From NCBI GenBank assembly GCA_041158165.1, contig JBEBBW010000006.1, forward strand, positions 1 to 61,299: a stretch of DNA of 61,299 nt, in the 5' to 3' direction. A program made the position numbers and the translations under genes. Positions 48,822 through 57,712 of the stretch are shown piece after piece. Within the stretch, counting starts at the first letter, position 1. Every line of letters begins with the position of its first letter. The notes under the pieces are model-generated. The model saw only the letters and a program-made list of their open reading frames with translations. It was not told the DNA's origin and searched no databases. The DNA comes from TMED14 sp041158165 (GTDB taxonomy: Bacteria; Bacteroidota; Bacteroidia; Flavobacteriales; Schleiferiaceae).

Positions 48822-51800
48822 ATGCGGGGGGCACTGACGTTGCTGGGATTACTGGCGCTCCTTCGCCTTGGAGCCCAAGACAGCACGGGCACACGCTTTC
48901 CAATGCCCGGACTTCCAACACCCCCGAACTGGAAGACCGAGGTTACGTACGACCCGGTAACCGGTTTTTACATCCTTCAGCGCACGGTCTCGGGTATGCC
49001 GGTGGGCGCCCCCAAGTACCTGAGTGCGGCCGATTACCAAGCACTGCGCTTTAGGGAACTGGAGTCCGATTTTTGGCAGAAGCGCTGGGCCCAGAACTCA
49101 GGAAGTACCGATCGAGACGGTTCGAGCCTCGTGCCCGACATGAGCATTACGAGCCCCGTACTTCGCGACATTTTTGGCTCAGACAAACTGGAAATCCGCC
49201 CGACGGGAAGCGCAGAAATTCGATTTGGCCTTCGCTACCAGCACATTAAGAACCCCATTGTGCCGGAACGCAACCGGCGCACGCTCGCCATTGACTTCGA
49301 TCAAAAAATGCAGATCAGTGCGGCCGGCAAGCTTGGAGACCGCTTAAATCTGAATTTCAACTTTGACACCGAGGCCACGTTTGCCTTTGAAAACAAGGTT
49401 AAACTGGACTTCAAAGGCCAAGAAGACGACATCTTAAAGGGCTTCGAGATGGGCGACGTGAGCCTTCCGACTAACGGAAGCCTTATCACGGGCGTACAGA
49501 GCCTTTTTGGCCTGAAAACCCAGATGCAGTTTGGTAAAACCACAGTAACCACCGTGCTCGCGGAACAACGCTCCCAAAGCCAAAGCATGAACATTCAAGG
49601 CGGGGCATCCACCCAAGAATTTCGCCTTCAAGCCGATGCCTACGAGGCGAACCGGCACTTCTTCTTGTCGCAGTTTTTTAGGGACCGCTACGAACAGTGG
49701 GTCGGGACCCGCCCGATTATCCAGTCGCCCGTGCAAATTACCCGGGTCGAAGTTTGGGTGACCAACCGCCGCAGCATTCCCACAGAAGTTCGAAACCTGG
49801 TGGCCTTCTTGGATTTGGGTGAAGGGGAGTCCGGGGCCTTCCGCAGCACGGCCAATGCCCAGACGGGTGAGGCCATTTTCCCAGGGCCTAGTGGCGACCC
49901 ATGGCCCTCAAACCGAGTAAACCGACTGGATCCCCAAGAGCTAGTGAGTCGATTTGCGTCCATTCGCGACGCGGCCTCGGCGGGAGCAGTGCTCAACAGC
50001 TCGGGCTACGACCCCAACGTGGAGTATGCGCAATTGACCAACGCCCGCATGCTGCAGCCCAATGAATACAGCTTCCATCCGCAACTAGGCTACGTATCCC
50101 TTAATACCGCGTTGAATCAAGACGAGGTTATCGCCGTGGCCTACCAGTACACGGTGAACGGCCGAACCTACCAGGTAGGTGAGTTTTCAAACGACGGAAT
50201 TGTGGCGCCCAAGTCGCTCATTCTTAAACTCTTGAAGCACCAAATCTTGAATGTGCGCAGTCCGGCATGGGACCTAATGATGAAGAACGTGTACAACCTA
50301 AATGCGTTTCAGATTAGCCCAGATGACTTCCGTCTTGAACTGCTGTACGTGAACGACGAAACCGGCCTGCCCATTCCGTTCTTGCCCAAGTCAAGCGTCA
50401 AAGACAAGCTCCTCGTGCAGGTCCTCGAAACCGACAAGGTCAATGGGAACGGAGATCCCTTCCCCGACGGCCTATTTGACTTTGTGGAGGGCCTGACGGT
50501 ACTCACGGGCACGGGACGCATTATTCTGCCGGTCCTTGAGCCCTTTGGGTCGTCGCTGGCCAAGCGATTGAACACGGCCGACGAACGAAAACGCTACGTA
50601 TTCCAGGAACTCTACGACTCCACCTTGTTCCGTGCCCAGGAGCAAACCCAGAAAAACAAGTTCTTACTGCGCGGACGCTACAAATCAGCGGGCGGCTCCG
50701 TGATTCAATTGAACTCGTTTAACATTCCGCGCGGGTCGATATCAGTCACGGCGGGCGGTAACAAACTCACAGAAAACCAAGACTTTACCGTGGACTACGC
50801 CCTGGGGCAGGTGCGCATCATCAACGAGGCCATTCTCCAAAGTGGCGTTCCCATTCGCGTGAGTTTTGAGAACAATTCCCTGTTCAATTTCCAGGCAAAA
50901 ACGTTTACAGGTGTCACGGTCAACCACCAGCTTCAGCGCAACTGGACCGTCGGCGGATCCTTGCTTCAGCTTCGCGAAGGCGCACTCACCCAAAAGGTAG
51001 CCGCGGGAGAGGAACCGGTGCGCAACGCCATTTGGGGCCTGAATACCCAGTACGAAAAGAACTTGCCCGGACTCACAAGGGCCATAGACAAGCTACCCTT
51101 TGTGTCGACTAAAGCGCCTTCGAGTGTAACCGTCACGGCGGAGGTCGCCCAGTTGCTCCCCGGTTCCCCCCGGATCATCACCATCAATGGCGAACCAACC
51201 ACCTACATCGACGACTTTGAAAGCAGCCAAACGGCGATTGACCTGAGGGGCACCATCACGTGGCAGCTTGCGTCGGTTCCCGAAGGCCAGCCCGACCGCT
51301 TCCCTGAGGCTAGCCTGAGCAACAACTGGGCGTCGAACTACAACCGTGCGCGCTTGTCGTGGTACGTCATCGACAATTCCTTTTTCACCGGAACGGCCAT
51401 TACGCCGACCAACATTCGGAACAATCCGGCGATTACTAGCGACCACCGCCAGCGCATGGTGCCGTTTGCCGAGGTCTTTCCCAACATCACGCTGGATCCG
51501 AGCCAGGCCCGCAACATCAATACGTTTGACCTTCAATTTGACCCTACTGAGCGCGGACCCTACAACTACGATGTGAATGGACTGAGCGGTATTTCTGCGG
51601 GCCTCAACCCCGACGGAAGCCTTAAAAATCCCCGCAGCCGCTGGGGCGGAATCATGCGCCAGCTCACGATCAACAACTTCGAGGAACAGAATATTGAATT
51701 CGTGCAGTTTTGGGTGATGGACCCCTTCCTCGACAACCCGACGGCACCCGGTGGCGACGTGTACTTGCACTTAGGCAACGTTTCAGAGGATATTTTAAAA

Positions 51801-54800
51801 GACGGAATGCAGTCGTTTGAGCACGGACTTCCGGCCGACGGCACCCGACTCGACGTGGACTCGTCTATGTGGGGCTACGCCTCGAAGTACCAGCCGGTCG
51901 TCGATGCTTTTGACAACAGCCCGACCTCGCGTCCAAACCAGGACGTCGGAGTTGATGGACTGCGCGACGAAGACGAGCAGCGCTGGCTGGGTCCAGGCTC
52001 GCAGACCTACCTAGATCGCCTGCAGGCCGTAGTTGGTCCCGGAAGCCCGGCCTACACGGCGGCCCAGCTGGATCCGGCGGCAGACAACTTCGTGTACTAC
52101 CGCGGCGCCCAGCAGGACCAAGCTGACGCCGACATCTTGCGCCGGTACCGCTACTTCAATAACCCCGACGGCAACTCGCGCACCGACCTCGTCGACGGCC
52201 AGCCGGCGATGAGTACCAACATGCCCGACAAGGAAGACGTCAACCGCGACGCGACCCTCAACCGAAGCGAGCAGTACTTCAGCTACCGCATTTCGATGCG
52301 ACCCGAAGACCTCGTCGTGGGCCAGAACTACATCGCAGACATCTACGAGACAACGACCGACTTGCTGCCCGACCAGACGCGCAAGCCGGTGCGCTGGATA
52401 CAGTTCAAAATTCCGGTCTTTGAACCCGACGAACGAATCAACGGTGCACAAGATTTTCGCTCTATTCGCTTCGCACGCTGGATTCTTCATGGCTGGGAGC
52501 AGCCAGTCGTCCTGCGCATGGCGCGCCTTGACCTCGTGCGCGGAGAATGGCGCCGGTACCGATTTAACCTTGACGCGTCGCGTGAACTTATCCCGGTAGA
52601 CGATTCCGATCCGACCACTTTTTCCGTGAATGCGGTAAACCTCGAAGAAAACGGCGGCCGGGTACCGGTGGTCTACCGCATGCCGCCCGGATTGCGCCGC
52701 CAAATCCTGTTGGGCAACACTTCGCTGCTTCAGCAAAACGAGCAATCGCTAAGCATGCGCACGTGCGGACTCCGAGACGGCGACGCCCGCGCGGTATTCA
52801 AGAATACCAGCGTCGACATGCGCATGAACAAGCGCATGAAGCTGTTCGTCCACGCCGAAGCGGCGGACGACGTCAATTTGCTTCGCGACGGAGACCTTCG
52901 GTTGTTTGTGCGCGTAGGCAACGACTACAGCCAGAACTACTACGAATACGAACTTCCGCTAAAAACAACGCCTTGGGGAGCGACTGACGAAGAAGTCATT
53001 TGGCCCACGGAAAACGACGTGGACATTGAGTTTGCGCTTTGGACGGCCCTAAAGTTGGAGCGCGACGCCGCCATGCAAACCAATCCCAACGTGAGTCCGG
53101 CACTGCCCTACGAGCGCGTTGTGGGCGACCGCACGTACCGCGTCGTGGGGACCCCCAACCTGGGCTGGGTGCGTACAATCATGGTGGGCGTGCGCAATCC
53201 GCGCCGCAGCTCGGCAAACCAAGGTGACGACGGACTCGACAAGTGCGCCGAAGTCTGGGTTAACGAACTGCGCATGACGGACTTCGACAACCGCGGTGGA
53301 GTTGCCGGATTGGCGCGCAGTACCGCCAAGCTTTCAGACGTCGGCCAAGTCGCGCTAAGCGGCGGATTCTCAACGCCCGGCTTTGGTGGAATCGACATGG
53401 CGCCCAACGAGCGCAATAAGTTCAGTTCCATGAACTACGACATGCAGACCAACCTGGATTTGCACCGGTTCTTGCCTGCGGGAAGCCGACTCCGCTTGCC
53501 GGTTTTTGTGACCCACGCTCAGGATTGGAAGACGCCGATGTTCAACCCCTACAATCCCGACATTGAGATGCCGAAGGCCCTCGCCAATTTGGTGAGCCAG
53601 CGCGCCAAAGACTCGCTGCGCGGTATGGTCAGCGACTTTCAGCAGCGCCGTGCCGTTGCGTTTACCAACGTGCGAATCGATCGAGCCGTGGGTGGAGGTG
53701 CGCCGTCGGGCCGAGGTGCGGCCACGGGTCCGCCCTCCATGGACGGAATGGAGTCCAAAGCTGCATCAGACGGCGACCTTAGTGCCAACGCGAACGCCGG
53801 GGGAGGGCCCAAGTTGCCCAAAAAGCCAAGGCCGTGGGACATTGAAAACCTGAGCGCGACCTACGCGTTCAATGAGGTGCTGCGCCGCGATGCCAATACC
53901 CTACAGGACCTCCGCCAGGAAAACCGCGGAAGTTTAGCCTACGCCTTCCAGGCTCCGCCGGTTAATATTCAGCCATTCAAGGCCCTGAAGCCCAAGGCGC
54001 TGGCCATCTTGCGTGACGCGAACCTCAACCTTACCCCGTCGCGCATAAGTGTCCGCGCAGACGTCTTACGCAGCCAGCAAACGATGCAGATGCGCAACGT
54101 CGACAACCCCAAGTTCCAGTTGCCCATTACGTACAACAAGAACTTCACCATGGACCGCAACTACAACGTGATTTGGGATCCGACCAAGACGTGGAAGCTC
54201 GACTACACCAGCCGCATTCGGGTGCGCTTTGACGAGTTGCCCGGCCCGTCGTCGGCTGACAGCGTGCGCGACTTTTTGGCTCAGAACCTCCGTTCGGGCG
54301 GACGTCCTACCGAATACCACCACACCATCAATACCACGTGGGCGGTTCCCATCAACAAGCTTCCGTTGATGGCGTTCCTTCAAACCCAACTTCGCTACAC
54401 CGCCGACCTGGATTGGAAGACGAACTCCCTGCTTGCGCTGCGCCCCGGATTGGATTCGCTCAACTTTGGCAATACGGTCGAATCGAGCGGTAAATGGAAC
54501 GCTTCAGCCAACGCAAACATGGCTACCTTCTACAACCAGATCCCTGGGTACAGTAAGCTCAAGAAGCCCGCTCGCGGCGCTACGCCCGCTCGCTCCGCCA
54601 AACCAACTTCGCCGCAACCCACTACGGGCAAGGGCAAGCCTGAAGAAGAAACCAAACCATCGGTCGCCAAGACCCTCCTCATTGGCGTGGTCGACCTTGC
54701 CACCATGGTGAAAAGCGTCAACGCAACGGCCAGCCTCAACACCGGATCCCTGCTGCCCGGCTTTAAAACCACCCCGGTCGTTAGTGGATTGACCCCCAAC

Positions 54801-56114
54801 GCAGAATTCGCCCCGGGCTGGCAGGCGGCATTGGGCTTGCCCCACGACCTGCCGTCGTTGGCCTCGAGCAAAGGATGGCTGCTTGAAAACCCCCGTCAGC
54901 CGCTGCGTGCTACCGAAGCGACCACCCAGAACATCACCTTGAGGGCCCAGCTTGAACCGCTCCAAGACATGCGCATCACGCTGAATGCCAACCAGACCTA
55001 TGGGCGCCAGGCATCCTACACCTACCGCTACTCCACGGGAATGGGGCTGGATTCCCTGTTCGCTCAAGGATTCCACCGCTTCAACCCCCAAGAAGTCCTG
55101 ACCTACAGCAGCTCCTGGATCTCGTGGCCCACGGCCTTCGACGTCAGCAAGGAGCCCGAGTACACGAGTGCAGCCTACGACCGCTTTAAGGCAGCGCGAC
55201 TCGAAGTTTCGAAGCGCATGGCCGACGCGCAGGCCGCGGTCGACCCGAACTACGTCGCGAACTTCATCGACATTGCCGACTCGTCGCGCTACGGCTACGA
55301 CGGCTTCTCAGTCCTTCACACCGACGTCTTGGCCAACGCGTTCCTGGCGGCCTACGGCAACCGGGCAACGGCCAACCTCCCCATTGGGGAATACCGAAGC
55401 CTGCCGTTCTTCCCGAACTGGAACGCAACCTACACGGGCCTCATGCGCTTAAAGGCGGTGCGCAACGTTTTCACTGCCCTAAGCGTTAGCCACGCCTACA
55501 CCAGTACGATGACGGTAACGGGACTTCAAACCCATATGCTTCGCGCGCAGCGCCTTCAAGACAACCCGCTGGACCTGTATCCGCGCAACGACAACTTCGA
55601 CATCATGCCCGAGCGCCAGGTGGGTCAGATTTCGGTTTCAGAGTCGTTTTCGCCGCTACTTGGCGTCGACCTGCGCACGAAGTCTAACGCCTCCTTCAAG
55701 CTGAACTACGGGATGATGCGCCAGCTCAACCTGAGCATGGCCAACAACCAACTCACCGAGAGCAAGTCGAAAGACGTCACCGTCGGGGTGGGCTACATCA
55801 TTAAGGACGTGCAGTTCCGCATCGTGGAACAGGGCGGAGCTCCGCGCACCATTAAGTCAAACCTCGAACTCAAGCTCGACGTCAAGTTCAGCGACAACCA
55901 AACGGTCATTCGCCGTATCCTCGAGGACTTCAACCAGCCCACTGCGGGCCAGACCCGAACTACGGTAAAGTTCACCGCGGACTACCGCATGAGCCGCCGC
56001 CTTACCGCGCAGTTCTACTACGACCAGACCGTCAGCAAGTTCAAAACGTCGCAGACCTTCCCCACGAACCAGTGGCAAAGTGGCGTAGCGCTGCGCTTAA
56101 ATCTGGGAGGCTAG
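48822..56114 (+). CDS. sprA: Type IX secretion translocon outer-membrane protein SprA/Sov
   Basis: SprA is the giant outer-membrane barrel through which T9SS cargo leaves the cell; length 2430 residues and the signal peptide (MRGALTLLGLLALLRLGAQ) fit. The conserved N-terminal region (SAADYQALRFRELESDFWQKR, then EIRPTGSAEIRFGLRYQHIKN and RLNLNFNFDTEATFAFENK), the family string TYIDDFESSQTAIDLRGTI around residue 795 and the final strand VALRLNLGG are present. Two linkers stand out: a Gly/Ala/Ser-rich one at about 1620-1660, and a Pro/Ser/Lys-rich one at about 1915-1950 whose DNA is GC-repetitive. It follows ruvA by five bases; gcvH has its own promoter. The presence of SprA explains the T9SS cargo in the window. 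Confidence 0.97.
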   Translation: MRGALTLLGLLALLRLGAQDSTGTRFPMPGLPTPPNWKTEVTYDPVTGFYILQRTVSGMPVGAPKYLSAADYQALRFRELESDFWQKRWAQNSGSTDRDGSSLVPDMSITSPVLRDIFGSDKLEIRPTGSAEIRFGLRYQHIKNPIVPERNRRTLAIDFDQKMQISAAGKLGDRLNLNFNFDTEATFAFENKVKLDFKGQEDDILKGFEMGDVSLPTNGSLITGVQSLFGLKTQMQFGKTTVTTVLAEQRSQSQSMNIQGGASTQEFRLQADAYEANRHFFLSQFFRDRYEQWVGTRPIIQSPVQITRVEVWVTNRRSIPTEVRNLVAFLDLGEGESGAFRSTANAQTGEAIFPGPSGDPWPSNRVNRLDPQELVSRFASIRDAASAGAVLNSSGYDPNVEYAQLTNARMLQPNEYSFHPQLGYVSLNTALNQDEVIAVAYQYTVNGRTYQVGEFSNDGIVAPKSLILKLLKHQILNVRSPAWDLMMKNVYNLNAFQISPDDFRLELLYVNDETGLPIPFLPKSSVKDKLLVQVLETDKVNGNGDPFPDGLFDFVEGLTVLTGTGRIILPVLEPFGSSLAKRLNTADERKRYVFQELYDSTLFRAQEQTQKNKFLLRGRYKSAGGSVIQLNSFNIPRGSISVTAGGNKLTENQDFTVDYALGQVRIINEAILQSGVPIRVSFENNSLFNFQAKTFTGVTVNHQLQRNWTVGGSLLQLREGALTQKVAAGEEPVRNAIWGLNTQYEKNLPGLTRAIDKLPFVSTKAPSSVTVTAEVAQLLPGSPRIITINGEPTTYIDDFESSQTAIDLRGTITWQLASVPEGQPDRFPEASLSNNWASNYNRARLSWYVIDNSFFTGTAITPTNIRNNPAITSDHRQRMVPFAEVFPNITLDPSQARNINTFDLQFDPTERGPYNYDVNGLSGISAGLNPDGSLKNPRSRWGGIMRQLTINNFEEQNIEFVQFWVMDPFLDNPTAPGGDVYLHLGNVSEDILKDGMQSFEHGLPADGTRLDVDSSMWGYASKYQPVVDAFDNSPTSRPNQDVGVDGLRDEDEQRWLGPGSQTYLDRLQAVVGPGSPAYTAAQLDPAADNFVYYRGAQQDQADADILRRYRYFNNPDGNSRTDLVDGQPAMSTNMPDKEDVNRDATLNRSEQYFSYRISMRPEDLVVGQNYIADIYETTTDLLPDQTRKPVRWIQFKIPVFEPDERINGAQDFRSIRFARWILHGWEQPVVLRMARLDLVRGEWRRYRFNLDASRELIPVDDSDPTTFSVNAVNLEENGGRVPVVYRMPPGLRRQILLGNTSLLQQNEQSLSMRTCGLRDGDARAVFKNTSVDMRMNKRMKLFVHAEAADDVNLLRDGDLRLFVRVGNDYSQNYYEYELPLKTTPWGATDEEVIWPTENDVDIEFALWTALKLERDAAMQTNPNVSPALPYERVVGDRTYRVVGTPNLGWVRTIMVGVRNPRRSSANQGDDGLDKCAEVWVNELRMTDFDNRGGVAGLARSTAKLSDVGQVALSGGFSTPGFGGIDMAPNERNKFSSMNYDMQTNLDLHRFLPAGSRLRLPVFVTHAQDWKTPMFNPYNPDIEMPKALANLVSQRAKDSLRGMVSDFQQRRAVAFTNVRIDRAVGGGAPSGRGAATGPPSMDGMESKAASDGDLSANANAGGGPKLPKKPRPWDIENLSATYAFNEVLRRDANTLQDLRQENRGSLAYAFQAPPVNIQPFKALKPKALAILRDANLNLTPSRISVRADVLRSQQTMQMRNVDNPKFQLPITYNKNFTMDRNYNVIWDPTKTWKLDYTSRIRVRFDELPGPSSADSVRDFLAQNLRSGGRPTEYHHTINTTWAVPINKLPLMAFLQTQLRYTADLDWKTNSLLALRPGLDSLNFGNTVESSGKWNASANANMATFYNQIPGYSKLKKPARGATPARSAKPTSPQPTTGKGKPEEETKPSVAKTLLIGVVDLATMVKSVNATASLNTGSLLPGFKTTPVVSGLTPNAEFAPGWQAALGLPHDLPSLASSKGWLLENPRQPLRATEATTQNITLRAQLEPLQDMRITLNANQTYGRQASYTYRYSTGMGLDSLFAQGFHRFNPQEVLTYSSSWISWPTAFDVSKEPEYTSAAYDRFKAARLEVSKRMADAQAAVDPNYVANFIDIADSSRYGYDGFSVLHTDVLANAFLAAYGNRATANLPIGEYRSLPFFPNWNATYTGLMRLKAVRNVFTALSVSHAYTSTMTVTGLQTHMLRAQRLQDNPLDLYPRNDNFDIMPERQVGQISVSESFSPLLGVDLRTKSNASFKLNYGMMRQLNLSMANNQLTESKSKDVTVGVGYIIKDVQFRIVEQGGAPRTIKSNLELKLDVKFSDNQTVIRRILEDFNQPTAGQTRTTVKFTADYRMSRRLTAQFYYDQTVSKFKTSQTFPTNQWQSGVALRLNLGG
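54567..54599 (+). repeat. sprA: GC-rich repeat-like string in a sprA linker
   Basis: Two similar units (CCCGCTCGCGGCG and CCCGCTCGCTCCGCC) code for PARGATPARSA within a Pro/Ser/Lys linker. The units resemble the direct repeats of the leuS insertion (core CCCGCTCCGC). A shared dispersed element is possible but not shown. Confidence 0.35.
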
Positions 56115-56141
56115 ACCCCCCAAAGTGCCCTCGCGGCTCGC

Positions 56142-56149
56142 TATATTTG
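56142..56149 (+). promoter_or_regulatory. gcvH: -7 box TATATTTG, ends 4 bases before gcvH ATG
   Basis: Exact TAnnTTTG with four bases to the ATG at 56154, in the 39-base gap after sprA. Confidence 0.75.
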
Positions 56150-56153
56150 TGCC

Positions 56154-56534
56154 ATGGAATTCCCCAGCAACCTGCGCTACACCAAAGACCACGAGTGGAT
56201 TCGCCTTGAAGGCGACGTTGCCACCGTTGGCATCACTGATTTTGCCCAAGGCGAACTTGGCGACATCGTTTTCGTTGACATTCCGACCGAGGGCGAAACC
56301 TTGGCAGCCGAAGAAGTTTTTGGCTCCGTGGAAGCCGTGAAGACGGTCAGCGACCTCTACTTGCCCGTGGCAGGTGAGGTGCTCGAGGTGAATGCAGCGA
56401 TCGACGGCCAGCCCGACCTAGTGAATTCGGATCCCTACGGCGCCGGATGGATGGTCCGCGTGAAAGTCGCGAGCATCGCAGACGTCGAAGCCCTTATGGA
56501 CGCTGACGCCTACCGTGCGCTCGTCGGTGCGTAA
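56154..56534 (+). CDS. gcvH: Glycine cleavage system H protein
   Basis: The lipoyl carrier of the glycine cleavage system (126 aa). It shows the N-terminal TKDHEWIRLEGDVATVGITDFAQGELGDIVFVDIP block and the lipoylated Lys in GSVEAVKTVSDLYLP, near residue 63. The remainder (VNAAIDGQPDLVNSDPYGAGWMVRVK) is canonical. The genes for the P and T proteins are not in the window. It has its own promoter. Confidence 0.97.
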   Translation: MEFPSNLRYTKDHEWIRLEGDVATVGITDFAQGELGDIVFVDIPTEGETLAAEEVFGSVEAVKTVSDLYLPVAGEVLEVNAAIDGQPDLVNSDPYGAGWMVRVKVASIADVEALMDADAYRALVGA

Positions 56535-56559
56535 GCAAAACGTATATCATTTGCTGCAA

Positions 56560-56928
56560 ATGCGGCAAGTTTGGCTAGTGCTCGCCCTGATTTGGGCGGG
56601 CATTGTGCTTTTTTATTCCCTTCAGCCTAGTGTCGAGTTGCCCGGCATTTTTCGGCTCGTTCAAGACCTTGTACTCCACTTTGGCGCGTATGCAGGCGTG
56701 TCCTTTCTGCTCATGGGCTACAGCCGCTCAAGTGCCGGTCCGCTCAAGGTGTCGGTATTAAGTTTTGGTTACGGACTTGCGGTGGAAGTGCTGCAACCCA
56801 TTGTTGCTGAAGGGCGTGTCTTTTCATGGTACGATGTCGTGGCGAATTCGGTGGGAATTGCCAGCGGTATAGTTCTTGCGCTATTTATTAGAAAGCGTAT
56901 CTTTAACCCCAAACACAAGGAAGTATGA
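56560..56928 (+). CDS. VanZ-family membrane protein
   Basis: A 122-residue protein with about four helices (residues 4-21, 31-50, 57-75, 92-112), matching the small VanZ-like proteins that follow gcvH in Bacteroidota. Its role is unknown; no teicoplanin resistance should be assumed. ATG 56560 is preferred over GTG codons at 56515 and 56527, which would lie within the end of gcvH. A -7-like string TATCATTTG (three-base spacer instead of two) ends six bases before the ATG. It overlaps the TonB gene by four bases. Confidence 0.85.
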   Translation: MRQVWLVLALIWAGIVLFYSLQPSVELPGIFRLVQDLVLHFGAYAGVSFLLMGYSRSSAGPLKVSVLSFGYGLAVEVLQPIVAEGRVFSWYDVVANSVGIASGIVLALFIRKRIFNPKHKEV

Positions 56929-57623
56929 ATCCGCGTAAAAACTTCAAGGCCGACCTGGATGCCCGCAAGGGAATGTTCCTGCAGTTGGGACTCGTTATTG
57001 CTCTGGGCTTGTCTTGGATGGCCTTCGAATGGCGCACCTACGAAGGGGGCGTTATCGATTTGGGTCAGCTCGACGCCGTCATTGAAGATGAAGAAATGCT
57101 GGTGACGAACCGCGAAACGCCTCCTCCTCCGCCGCCTCCCCCTGCGCCCGTGGAAGTGTTCAAAATTGTCGACAACAAGATTGACATTGTGGAACTTGAC
57201 CTCGTTTCGACCGAAATCGACGACGATGCTACGGTAGAAATCATGGAGGTTGAGGCCGTAGAAGAGGTCTTCAACTTCGTCAACGTAGAAAATAAGCCGG
57301 TTTTCCCAGGTTGCGAAAACCTCGCGACCGAAGAAGAGCGCTTTAACTGCTTCAACGTGAAAACCCGCCAGTTCATCGGCAAGAACTTTGAGTTCCCCGA
57401 AATGGCCCGCCAGATGGGTATTCAGGGCAAGGTCTGGGTTTCGTTCATCATCGAGAAAGACGGACGCATCACCGACGTAGCCGTCGACCGTGGCGTGGAC
57501 AAGCTGCTCGACGAAGAAGCGATGCGCGTAGTAAAGTTGTTCCCCAAGATGACCCCTGCCAAGGTGGGTGGCCGCTCGGTGCGCATGCGCTACTCGCTCC
57601 CGATCAACGCCCGCCTTCAGTAA
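56925..57623 (+). CDS. tonB: TonB-family energy transducer
   Basis: TonB spans the periplasm and passes the inner-membrane proton force to outer-membrane receptors. The 232-residue protein has one N-terminal helix (about 18-35), a Pro run (66-73, eight Pro) in a linker, acidic spacer repeats (VELDLVSTEIDDDATVEIMEVEAVEEV) and the C-terminal TonB domain (about 140-232: NFEFPEMARQMGIQGKVWVSFII, then VKLFPKMTPAKVGGRSVRMRYSLPI). The short linker is typical of Bacteroidota paralogues. It begins in the stop of the VanZ-like gene and is followed by a terminator. No ExbB/ExbD genes are nearby. Confidence 0.95.
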   Translation: MNPRKNFKADLDARKGMFLQLGLVIALGLSWMAFEWRTYEGGVIDLGQLDAVIEDEEMLVTNRETPPPPPPPPAPVEVFKIVDNKIDIVELDLVSTEIDDDATVEIMEVEAVEEVFNFVNVENKPVFPGCENLATEEERFNCFNVKTRQFIGKNFEFPEMARQMGIQGKVWVSFIIEKDGRITDVAVDRGVDKLLDEEAMRVVKLFPKMTPAKVGGRSVRMRYSLPINARLQ

Positions 57624-57645
57624 GCGCGCGCAACCAGAAAACGAG

Positions 57646-57669
57646 CCCCGGTTTAGGCCGGGGTTTTTT
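57646..57669 (+). terminator. Terminator after tonB
   Basis: Six-base stem CCCCGG/CCGGGG (57646-57651 and 57658-57663), six-base loop, six T. It ends the gcvH-vanZ-tonB transcript. Confidence 0.88.
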
Positions 57670-57712
57670 ATTGATACCCAATCCTTTTGCTTTCAACCTT
57701 AACGTGCATGCT

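Noticed and set aside
56560..56928. Glycopeptide-resistance gene because of VanZ similarity
   Set aside because: Small VanZ-like proteins are common housekeeping neighbours of gcvH in Bacteroidota, and no other van genes are present.
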